DNA of 64,000 bases from Eudromia elegans (Eukaryota > Chordata > Aves > Tinamiformes > Tinamidae): NCBI GenBank assembly GCA_003342815.1, contig PTEX01000145.1, positions 1,270,201 through 1,334,200 of the forward strand, in the 5' to 3' direction. The translations under genes were made by a program, and so were the position numbers. The first letter of the stretch is position 1. Each line of letters begins with the position of its first letter. Of this stretch, positions 50,001 to 61,700 are shown piece by piece. Under the pieces are notes generated by a model, which worked only from the letters and a program-made list of their open reading frames with translations, was not told the origin of the DNA and did not search any database.

Positions 50001-52950
50001 TGGTTTAGCTTCACTCCAGTGTAGTTGGGCTTGCTCACTCAGGCAGCGATCCACCACGCCAACCAAGGTACTCTGAGTGGGGATGTTTCAAAAGAACGCC
50101 CCTAATATAATCTCAACGGTTAGAAGCAGAGGTCACTCTGAAACTGAATTCCATCCTCATTTTTTCATACACACTGACTGGAAGGACATCTCAAACTTTT
50201 TAATTCCTATTTAAATTCCTTTTTTTTTCCTTGATTTTTTTGTTTTAAAGGGCTGTAACATGCATTTTGGGGTGGCGTATTTTGGTGCAAAAGAAAAATG
50301 GAACACTGGAAGAAATATGGGTAACGTACAAAAAGTGATTTAAAGTAAAAAGGCAATACTGCCAAAAGATTCTGCACTTGAATTCACAACAATTCTTTAC
50401 ATTCTTACAGATACAGTTAAGCCAAATATCTTTTACTATTTATCATCTTCAATAGTGTATACAAATGACTACTGACCTGATGGGAGTTATCGCTCTTTTG
50501 CCCATACATATTAAGACTAACAGACCATTTCACTAATGTTTGGTCAGCTTCCTGTACCTTCCTAATTCACAGTAGTATCAATGTGGAATTCCATTTAAAG
50601 CTGCATATAACGATGCATATTTTCTACATTTAATGATTAAATTGAGGATTTATGACATGCATCTCAGGATTTGCTCTTATTTCTGCAACGCAAAATCCAA
50701 AGCCATTTCACTCAACTCTGCTCTGTTAATTCTTGGTACAGCAGTAATGATCATTTTTCTTCAGAGAAACTTTTTGCCACATCTAACCAAGTCGAGACCC
50801 AGCTGAGCTGCTGGGTTATTTCTGAATGCCTACGTAAAGTTAACCTGCAGGTTCCCTCTCTGACATTACTGTGTGACAGCCTAGCCAGAAGTCGTCAAGA
50901 TACCAAATGGATTAAGGGCCTTGCATTAGACACACACTGATTATATAATGTTGAGAAGACTTGCTTTCTGTAAGTAACTAATGGCACCCAGCAGCAGAGC
51001 TCAAAGAGAATGGAAAGGCCAGAAAAGTCCTAATGCTCAATTTTGGTTGTCAATCAAATAAGCAGCAAACAAGCACTAGATGTAGCAGACGTAAAATCTG
51101 GTATTTTTCAGACTGTTGTCCTTGATACTCTTATTTCTGACCCTAAAGCAAGGTGCAGTGCTTCAGACAGAGCTGCAGGAGCTGTAAGACTTGCTCATAC
51201 TCTTAACACATGCCTCGCTGTTCTAAATTAAGAGCTGCAGAATATCTTAAACACACGTGTAATTCTCTGCAGCATGAAGAAGCTGCTGCTCAGCACATTG
51301 TGTTTAACCCTGCACAGAAAGGCTAGAGATATCCCTGAAATTTCTCATGCTTCTGAACCAAGATTAACAGCTAAATATATAAAAGTTAACGGGTCAACAA
51401 CTTTCCTGCAAGACAGAAAATGGAGTACCTAACTCCAATCTATAACAGCTGACACTTTCGGACATGAATTCAACAGGATTTAACTTCTGGAGAACCAAAT
51501 CGTGACTGAAGTAAATTCCTTGCACTTCCTGTAGGAGGTGAAAAATGATTTAATTAAAGGGCAGGATGTGTAAAGTTTTCCAAATTGCTTCTGCTGGACC
51601 TTTCATAAACCTTCAGTCTTCTGTTTCACAGAAATACACAAAGTTGCCAAAGTGAAAAAAAAGGCAGTCACACCAGTCACACCTCTACTTCAGAGAAGGC
51701 TATGCTTTTTAGGTTCAATTTTATTATTTCTTTTCATATCTATAGGTTATATAGTGCATTAGTTCAATTTTTTTTTAAAAAAAAAAAAAAGGTTAATGAA
51801 AAGGTTTAAAAATTCTATCTGCCACCTGCAGAACCCATCTTATGTACCATGCAAATAAACTTGCTGATGGCTCACTGTCCTGCATTACAGTGAAATCCTG
51901 TGGGTTTCCAGAAAACTCTGCAGAAGAAAACTTTGCTGATCCTCGTTCTGCCTTTCTCCTCTTCCCAACTCACTCCTTTTGCTACTCAACACATACAAAA
52001 CCCCCAAATATGCTACTTTTGGCAAATAAACTCAGAGATGTCTTTTTTGAACACATACAAAAAAAACCAGTAAAACACTTTTAAGTGTTAAAAAGGAAGA
52101 ACATGTGAGAGAGTAAATCTGCTAGTCATAAATAAACAAATATAACCCTCTCACCTTCAAACTGAAGGGTTTCAGGTGTCTTGGTCCTTGGACGGCAGCT
52201 GTCCCATAGCTAGTGCCACCCGCTGCTCCCTATGTACTCCACTACATCCTTGAGATGTGATTACCAGAACTGCAGAGAGCGTTCAGGATAGGCATAGAGA
52301 GGTCATGTCTAGTGATGCCCTCTGTTTTTATAATGCTGTACATGGGTTTAATGTTCAGATCATGTTCAGATCAGGCATGCTTTACTTTTTTTCCCTGCTT
52401 TGGTGCAATATCCATACATTTACCTACCTCGGAACTTTTTGCCTGCTCTGACTTGTAAGCTCCTTCTGGAGTTCCTTGCTATTACAGCAACATCTGAGCA
52501 CCCTAATGGTTTAGAATGACCTGTGAACATGGAAATTTTTCTTACATTCCCTTCTATCAGTCATCAAATAGAGACATGACACTGCTCTATAAGCAGATTG
52601 AATCAGATAAAAACTACACTTAAACTCCCTTGGGAACTCATCAAAAGGAAAACAAAAAAAACCCTTACCCTAAAATTTCCTTCTAAAAATCAACTGCACC
52701 TTAGAAATGCTATTTTCAGATCATTACTACAAAATTTGTAATTCAAAATGAAGTGTGATTGGCTGGTGATCAACCTGCACTGTTTTTTAATCACCGAATA
52801 TTAATATTAAACTCCAGAAACCCCATTGAGATTACTAGAATTCACATTAGTGGATCAGTAGCAGAGAACATGAGCGGAAAATGTTCATACACTTGGAAAG
52901 CATTACCACAAGCAAATAACTATAAGCAACTTTCTGCCTTCTACCTTCTT

Positions 52951-52990
52951 GGAATTTATGGTGATAACACACATGGAATTTATGGTGATA
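52951..52990. repeat. 16-nt direct repeat
   Basis: ggaatttatggtgata occurs at 52951-52966 and 52975-52990, eight bases apart. Confidence 0.9.
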
Positions 52991-54249
52991 GCCAAAACCC
53001 AAGCCTGCCATTATTACTGATAGAGACTACAATATTCTACCACCTCTTTTGGACAGGGTGAAAAACAATGTGCTGAGCTGAGAGAGAGATATGGGAGAAT
53101 ATCTGAGAGACAGAGATAAGGAGAATAACAGCAAGTTTTTACTCCTTACAGATCTGGTCAGTCTTAATATTAAAAATGTTCCTGCAGATAAATCAAGGCC
53201 TTGGATGTAAAGCATATTTTTTATAAATAGAAACTGAAAAATAAAGATATGTATTTTGCTATACTGTAAACATATTTATCCAGTTGTATCTTGTCTTTCA
53301 CATCCAGATACTGAAGTTGAGAGAAGCTGCTGAGATAGCCTGTACACGTTCACCACAGCAGGGTAACTTCCATGCTATAAAAGCCTTCATACTCTCAAGT
53401 CTTCAGTTGTTGCTAACTCTGAATATGCAAAATTATTTCCACCCCAAGTCTGCACTCACAAAATTGCAAATATGCAAACACAAAAGAGTTTATTTCCTTT
53501 TATTTACTTTCTGCCTTTTAAATCCCTAATGTATTACTATTTCTTTTTTACAGATCTGCAGTATAAAACCTGCAGAGATAGGCACAGGCCTATTCTACCA
53601 GTAATTTTCAAATCAGAAACCTAGGGTGCTCATGGAGAGACACGGAGTCCTCCAGGGGATTCTTCGAAGTGCTTCAGCAGTTACCCAGGCTCTGACTATA
53701 ACTGTTGTAGGCCTCCCAACTGCTCAGGCAATCTCTGGCAAGATGGCCAGAGAAATGGGAATTCTTATTCCCTATTGCATCCTTTCCTGAATCCCACTGC
53801 AATAAGTAGTTGCTGCCTCTTCTTTTAATACAGAGTATGTTCAGGATCTGGCTAAGGAATACCCTTCCACATTCAAGATAAACAGAAAGCGGTGGGCCTT
53901 GCAAGAATCATGACTCACCTCCTGATCCTCTCAAGAAGTCCTTCTTCCTCCTCCTCTCTCACCACATGCACAACGACTACCATATCCAAGATAATCTCAA
54001 AATTTGCATGCAAACCCTGTTAGTATGTGCATATTCATGCTCTGTAGCATTAAATGGGCTTGCAATGTTTCATATTTTCCAGAAGTAATCCTGAACTTGA
54101 CACGTTATCTCAGCAAAGCTGACATGACTTGATTATACTGCACTGATTTTAAGTTATCAGTTCCCTCCCACCTTCCCCCTCAAACAAAAGAAAACAAAAC
54201 AGGTGCTTTAAAGCTAATTTCAGAAGGAAGTTGCCTCACTTTTGCATCT

Positions 54250-54500
54250 TTTCAACACTCTCCCCTAAAATTATGCAGAGTGTTTTCTTGCCTTATTAAT
54301 CACTGATTAGATTTTCTTTGGAGTGTTGAAACCAAAGGGAATATATGCAATTAGGGTAATAAATGTTAATGAGCATTGTATTCAGTAAGCAAAAACACCT
54401 TAAATGTCATGCCAGTAATTTATCCCAAATAATTACATGTGATTGACTTAAACAAATAGCAGACTTAAAATTCAGGCTGACAACTCATCTTTAATCAAAG
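54250..54500. promoter_or_regulatory. Candidate regulatory segment rich in homeodomain-type TAAT cores
   Basis: It contains the perfect inverted repeat TAATCA-C-TGATTA (54297-54309), followed within 200 nt by several TAAT/ATTA cores (for example taatgagc, ccagtaattta, aataattacatg) in sequence of moderate complexity. Paired TAAT sites suit homeodomain dimers. With no alignment or chromatin data this is only a hint, and TAAT cores are frequent in AT-rich introns. Confidence 0.2.
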
Positions 54501-55859
54501 CACCAACTTATCAAAATTTTTCAAAAATCACGAGGTTATACGATGTTGCTTTAAAAATGCACCACAAAAAAAAAAAAAAAAAGAGGAAATAGAAAAGATA
54601 TTTGTGTTTAGTTGAGTCTCGTTACTTGTACTGAAATATATACACTAGTGAGGAGATTAATAAGTATCTTCTAAAACAGCTGGAAAACTTTGAGAACAAT
54701 TAAGATGATCAGTGAATAGAAAGAAAGTCCAAGTTGCTTGTGAAAACTGTGTAGAGAAGCCGGATGACAGAAGCTGCCTAGCATTCTCTCTTCTTACGTT
54801 CAATTGCAGAATATAAATTGGAGAATATTCTGTATTGCTGCTTTTTCTAAGTCAGTGGCATTAACGACATATCCATATTTAACCATGAAAAATGAAAAAA
54901 AATTAGTTTCGTACAAGTTGAAAAATAAATGTAACTACAGGTTAATATGCCCAAAAGGAAGTTTCATCTATAGATTTGTGTTGTATCACGTAGAAATTCA
55001 TTTTTCATTTTCCCATTGATCTTTGTGCTCAGGACTACCAGTGATCACAGTGGAGTTCTCTGTTACTAGGTGAGAATAAGCCCTCACATTTAGGTGAGGT
55101 CAAAAAAATAGAGATTATGTCTCATGAGTTTATTTTCTGCTTATTTAGTGATCAGGAGAAAGACAAAAAGGGAAAAAAAATTGTTTAAGAGCATGTAACT
55201 GGTATGTCCTTCAGGTGGGGGAAATTCTGTGCAATGCAAGAGACAACATCTGTTGTCTACAACAGCAATTCATTATTAAAATGGCTATTATTCTGAAAGG
55301 AGATGTTCTAATCATAGAATTGCCATATTCATGACCACCTTCTCTCAGCCTCAGAACACACATTTCAGAAAACCAGCCTAGTAAACATTTCACATATCAG
55401 TTAACTCTAAAAGATGACCAACTCTATTTATTGGGACGGATATTTTTCCAACCTAATTGAAACACCTCAGGAACAAAGCTTACACACTTTTTCTAAGCCA
55501 CCTTCTCCATTAAACACTACTCCAGGATTTAAAGGAGTCATGCATAATTCAACTGACCAGATAGGAAGGGTCTACTTTATGGTACTCTCCAATTTCCATC
55601 AATCTCCTGCTTCATTCTTTTCAATAAGCTCAGCCATGGTTACGTCAAGCTGTCCTGAAAGCAGTAGTTGCTACAAGTTCTCAGGGTGAGATGTTTCTTT
55701 GCTGCACTCCCTTCACACTGAAGGTTTTTTCCAGCGGTTTGAATCTTTCTGAATCTTCTAGCTCACAGTTTGTAGCCACTGATCCTCGTTACACCATCTG
55801 CTAGTACACACCATGTGAATACTATGGGAGAGGGTGTCAGAAACCTTACAGAGTGGATA

Positions 55860-57210
55860 ACTATTTGCTCTTCTCCTTATTCACATTGTCAGACATTTCA
55901 TGAAAGAAGCAGCCAGGTTGGTCAGGCATGATTTGCTCTCAGTATCCATGCTAACTGCTTCTGATTACCTTCTTGTTCTTTGTGTATGTGTGAAAAGAGA
56001 TTTCCAAAAGGATGTGGTCCACAGGTTTTCAAGCAACTAATGTCCAGTCTTTTGGCACAATGGGACGTTTTGTTCCTCAGCTCTCAATATGTTTTCTTTA
56101 GAAATCAGCCAGCTCTTTTGGGCATCTTTTCCCTACATGGCAGCTTCCCAAGACACTATGCACAGTGATTCCTTAAATAAGGAGTAGGTTGACAGCCTGC
56201 CTGCTCAGTCTTTCTTCAAATCTTGAATTCTGTCAACTAGTGATTTCCGCAGTCCAGCTGCCATCTGTGACAACATTTAACTCCAATTCTTGTTTGTGAA
56301 GACCAGATCAAGTAGGGACTTTGTTCTTGCACATTTGTGTTTAGAAACTGTCACCAACATAATCTAGAAACATCCCTCATTGCTTACACAATGCCATGTT
56401 ACTTTTGTAGTAGATGGCTGGCAGGGGGCAGAAATCCACCATGAGAACTGAGGAATGCAAACAAGAGATTTACATCAATTTTGTGTAGATAGTTTCATCC
56501 TCTTGGTCATCTGCACTGTAACTGATCCTCACCACAGCATCACCAATATTTTCCTTCTGATCTTGACTCAGAGACTCTGGACTTCTCTGTTGCCCCAGCT
56601 CAGTGCATTAGGACACTGACGTGTTTCTGAACACCCTTCTTCCTGAGGGAGAATGTTGAAATCTCCCTTGCCTGTGCTCGCACATCTCTTTCTCACATGC
56701 ACTGCTTCCTCACCTATTTAGGATTAGGTCCCTGTCTCCTGATGCTCCTGGTTTAAAATCCTCTCCACTAGCTGTCCTGTTCATAGAGACAATCGTGAGT
56801 CTTTGTCAGGTGAATAGTCAGACTTAAAACAAGTTAGAAAACTATGACCAAAGAAGCCAAAGCCTCCCTGGTGACACCACTTAGGCAGGAAGGATGTGTC
56901 ACACCTGGGTCACTGTCCCTTGCATCTTTGCTCCTGCAGTCTTACAGTCACCTTTATCTCCCCAAGGTCAGGTCACTGGTGCTTTCACGGAGAAGCAGGA
57001 AGCGCCAGATGGGCCTTAGCAATCTATCTGCAACATCACAGATCCAGGCTACAAGCAAGTAAAAACGTCTGGCCAGCAGGAAAAAAAAGGTCTGGCCTGC
57101 CTTTATCCTAGGCAGGATGGAGTCATCACATACTAACAGTTGATTCTTCCTTTTCATGCTCCTGATCTCATAACCTGAGGTATCCAACGTGTATTTTTTT
57201 TTCCACAATA
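55860..57210 (-). mobile_element. Highly degraded CR1-type LINE remnant (5' region, endonuclease and RT pieces), minus orientation
   Basis: In minus-strand translation, pieces in CR1 order are readable despite many stops and frameshifts. Near 57.2-56.96 kb, NQLLVCDDSIL and ICDVADRLLRP resemble the CR1 5' esterase-like region. Near 56.57-56.48 kb, ENIGDAVVRISYSADDQEDE resembles the endonuclease stretch NIGDMVVGVYYRPPDQE. Near 56.40-56.29 kb, SNMALCKQ then GMFLDYVGDSF then SGLHKQELELNV follows the later endonuclease. Near 56.00-55.91 kb, VDHILLEISFHTYTKNKKVI then RSS resembles the start of the reverse transcriptase. Several hundred codons between endonuclease and RT are deleted. This is a much older copy than those at the left edge and is non-functional. 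It is sense-oriented with CADPS2. The part above 56.65 kb is the least certain. Confidence 0.7.
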
Positions 57211-58229
57211 GTTCTCACTCTTCCTCCTTTGCCCAGGATTATGAACCAATGTTCTTGAAGAACAGTAGACAGAAATGAAGCCTTTTTTTCTGCTGCCAGA
57301 AGTCCTAAGTTCCTAGCAGCTAGAAGCCAACATTTCTAAGAAACAGCCCAAATTTTCTTCCAGATTTCTCCAGTATATAAAAGTCTGCTTTTTTTTTTAA
57401 CCATTCTCAAGAAATAGACCTGCATAAACTCTAAAAGTATAGATGAATCCTGGTTTTCCTTGTGTCTTACCTCCCCTCCTCAGCAGACAAAGAACTATCA
57501 GACTGAGGAGCAGAAGTATTTTCTACTCATGCTACTGACCATGAAAAATCTTACTTCAATTGGCCTGAGTGTTTTAATTATTGTAGAAAAAAACTAAAAT
57601 GACATTTATCTACCCACCTTTAGAAAACCCATACAGTGAGAAACACACACAGGTCTTGTAAACATACCTGTAGTTTTAAATGTTTCACATCTGCTCAGAA
57701 AGGAAATAAGTCTTAGCAGGAACATCAAACTGAGTTTGGATGATATAAACTAATATCTTTGAGACTTGTAATCATCTTATTGGGATGAGAGGCTGTCTGA
57801 GGTGGAAAAGCTATCTAGAGAATAGGACAGCATTAGCTGAGGAGATAGTCAGAGAGGTGGCCTAAGAGTTTTGTCTTTGTTAGGACCAGAACAAAAACAC
57901 CTACCTGGGGAACAAAAACCAGACACATAAATTACAGTTTAGCTGGACAGAGCTGCAGGTCCCTCAGCCGTTTTATATACAGAATTGAACTGCATACAAG
58001 AATCTATCCTATGCTATGCCCATGCTTTGATATTTCTGCTTTAAGTATTTTTATTTACTATATATGTATATAAGATAGCCATTTCATTTGCAACTTTACC
58101 TGCACCTTTCCTTCCACAGTGACTGGGAAGAGAGAACTCATATGAACCTTTTTTCATTCAGTTATCTGCAAAGGAAATGACGATTCCTCTCAAGAAAGTA
58201 GAACTAAGAACTAAGAGGGTTTTCCCTCT

Positions 58230-58253
58230 AAAAAAAAAAAAAAAAAAAAAAAA
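58230..58253 (+). repeat. Poly-A run (24 nt)
   Basis: An uninterrupted 24-nt A run. No retrotransposed gene body is recognisable upstream of it. Confidence 0.95.
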
Positions 58254-58738
58254 CCCAAACCAGGAAAAACAGGGACACGAAGGCAACTAAGCTTCTGAAC
58301 AAGACATTCAGTATTAGCAAGTGAGAGGGATTTGAAAACACTGACTCATTTTTTTTTCCTGTGGCTTTTTTCAGCTTTGCAATATCTTTGAAGTCAGCTG
58401 CTTCTGCTGGCCTCCCACTAGCTGCAGATGGAAGACCCTGCAGAGGAACAGATCTAAATAATCAGATGGATCCTTTGGAAGAAGTGTCTGTTCTCAGAAA
58501 AACGGCTTTATTTTGAATTGATAAAAAGAATATGAATGCAGACTGCTACTGAGTCTTAGCAGAGCAGGTGATAAATTCACGCTGAGGATCATTACCTTCT
58601 TCAACTTGATCACAAGCATTCATTCAAATACACATGAAGACTAGGAGTTAGGCACACTAGGAGTTAGTGTACCGGTTAGTCTGTAAGTGTATTTTTAATA
58701 ATTTATGTAACATCAAAAATTTTCTTTTATTTACTTAC

Positions 58739-58758
58739 CTTAAGACATAGGATCGCTC
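58739..58758 (-). other. Candidate 20-nt microexon
   Basis: On the minus strand the acceptor TTTTTTTGTTTGTTTTTAAG is followed by 20 nt (GAGCGATCCTATGTCTTAAG) and then the near-perfect donor GTAAGTAAA. It lies about 13 kb upstream of exon a in the same intron. Neural and secretory genes often use microexons, but 20 nt is not a multiple of 3, so inclusion alone would shift the frame and reach a stop in exon a. It would stay in frame only together with another exon such as the 73-nt candidate. Chance occurrence in a long AT-rich intron is quite possible. Confidence 0.25.
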
Positions 58759-61700
58759 CTTAAAAACAAACAAAAAAAGTAATTCAACTGCACAGCATGA
58801 ATTTATTACCTCACGTCAAAATAGAAGAACTTTATCCTCACCTGGTAATATTAAACATAATGAGTCAAATGCAGTGGTGATGTTAATAGGAGTGTAAGTT
58901 ACATGCTGGATATATTTGGCTTTGAGACAGCTTAACTTAATTGGATCTGGAACTGAGCATAATATCAAAATGTCATTAATTACTTCTTGAAGGCTGTAAA
59001 GAGTATTTTAGGAGAAGAAATTCAGCTGAAGTTGAAAAAAAAAGACACTTAAAAGGATCTGTTAAAGACAAAAACAACTTCTGTAATTTTTTATGCTATG
59101 GTCTGCATTCTGTTGCTGGTTTCCTACATTCACTGAATGCCAAAAAAAAATCTTAGAAAAACAAATAGCTTGGAAGAAAGCTCTTCCGCAGCTGAAAGCC
59201 CACCACCAAAGATCTCAGTCCTGAGAGGATGACTAAAGGCACGAGAGAGCCTTAGAGAGATGCACAACTCGCAGCTTCTCTCTGCCGCTGGCCAGGGCTG
59301 CTCCTGGCTTGGGAATGTCACTCGCCTCTTACCAACAGAAAGGGGGTGCACAGGACAACAGGCCTGGAGGGGTGCTGCACTAGCAGACACAAGTAAACAC
59401 CACACTCTATGAGAGCTGGTAGTCTGTTAGGCCGTACGTACCCATCTCATACCCATACACAGAAGGCACAGAAGCCACCTAAGCAAAAATGGAACTCTCA
59501 AATAGAAAATTCCCAACCTAAACTTTGTCTCAAAGTAACTACAAGCGAGAAACTTACTCTTTTTTTCTCTTGACTAATTGCTTACACTGCACAAGCAAAT
59601 CTTTGAACATTCTCCTTACTTTAAGATGCCCTACTCAAAATCCTCCTTTTAAATGTAGATGTCAAAGCTAATTTTACTTATCCAGTAGCTGAATGTAACA
59701 AGGATACTGCAATATCTCAAGTATTGAAAATGCATTATTGCTGCCAACACACCATTTCTCTCTAGCATTTTCTCAGTATTCCTTCATCTATAAAGAAAAA
59801 GTATTTCAAAGTACTTTTCCATTAGGTAGTTTGTCAGGCTTTAAAGTTTTGTTCAGGGTCAGATATTTAAACATTCTAAAACAAGTAACTTCTCTGAAGA
59901 TGCTTTGACATTTTCCTGTCATTTTTCTATCACTACAATAAGCGAGAGCTAATCAATGTCCTTCAGGTCAGTCAGACAGTTTTCCCTATGTTATCCAAGA
60001 AAATTCTGCTATTATAAAAAAAAATATTAATGCAGGAGCCTTTGGGGCTTCCAAAATTTTCTTTTCTCTCTAAAACTCACAATACTAAGCTGGAAATCTA
60101 AATGGGACAGAAGTGCAATGTTCAGCTTAGTTCTGGATTTTTCATAGTTTCATTCTAGAATAAACCTTATGTGGAGTGTTTAAGGTTGCAGCATTCATCT
60201 TCAAAGCACCCATTTAGTTTTTGTCTTCAGCAAAGAACTCTCCAGATCTCTCTTATGCCAAGAGAAAAATAGAAGCTCATGAAAAAAAAAAATCGAAAAG
60301 TGGATTTTCTTTGAAGACCACAGTATGGGAGAAAATACATTCATATATTTACAGATACTACAGTCCAGTAGAAATGACATAAGAAAAGCCCGCAATGCGA
60401 ACATTTCTGATATCAAAGGCAGGAAAGTTTTTTCTGGTTGATAGACTCAATAACTCAATTTTAAAACACTGGGCTGCTCTGCAAGGAAGTATTTTATTCT
60501 TACATTATAACTGTGTGCAAAAATGTAGTCTTCTCATATTTATCATTTAAAAATGGAGTAACTCTTCATTATCTCTAGATTTATTTCATATTTTTCTACC
60601 CATAACCCCATAGCCTCTGCAGTCCACCCAAATTATTGCCTTTTTGATAATCTGCATACCATGACAAAACTGAACAGGGTTTTAGGTCTTAGCCAAGGAA
60701 CACAGCTACAAACATTCAAAAGTCATGAAAGCCTTATATGAATTAAATTGCTTTTAATTTGACTAATTTCTGAAAATGCATCATTAACCAGACATCGGTA
60801 CCGTGCTCTGAGTGAAAGAATCCTTAGAGTCCAGTCATACTGAGCATCATGAACAGACTGCTTTGGGAGAAATTCTATGACAGAAAATTTCTTGCAATTA
60901 AAAAATGTGAAGATTTATTTATGGAAGATACAATATAATCATTCACCGTATCAGATGCTTATACAATGAGATATATCTTAAAAAAGCTAAAGGTAATCAA
61001 GGATGTGAACCAGAGACAATATGTGAACCAGAGAGCTTTTAAACAGAATTAAAACAAAGGATCATCTAAGGTTGTTTCCAGAAGAAGCATAGTTGATTCC
61101 CTGTAAGTCAAAGACAGAAGACTCAACTCATGGTTCTTCTCAAAAACAGTTACATTATTCTCAAAATTATTATCTTTCAGAAAACAGAAAGTGACTTCCA
61201 AGAGCTCTTTCATCCTGAAGAGCAGTATTTTTCCCTCCCCTTCAAAAGACGATAAGTTTAGATCAGCCAAAAGAAGTCAATGTTATAAAAGTGTCTTCAA
61301 AATAAAACAAACCCTGAGTGCTGAGCAGAATTATGATGTACTGAAATTCTGGTCTTGGTGGAGTTGTGTAATAGTAGTGTATGACCACACAGCAGTTTGA
61401 GTTTGACTTTCAGTTTGACTTTCTTCATCAAATAGGGTTATCAGCAAAAAAAGTTATGGAAAAAAAAAAAAAAGAAGACTCTGTATCATGTTTGATCTCT
61501 ATAAATCAGGATATCAAAGAAACCATAAGAACACTGAGGCCAGGCACCTCAAAAACAAGTCACGATCATTAAGTTCCAGCTAACTGGCAATCATGTCACT
61601 CTCACAAAACACGGCTCAAGGCAGCACAAAGCAGATAAGAAGCAGGTGGAAGCATTCACACTTCCAAAACTGAATCTTTTGACCATAAAGAGATAAAGCT

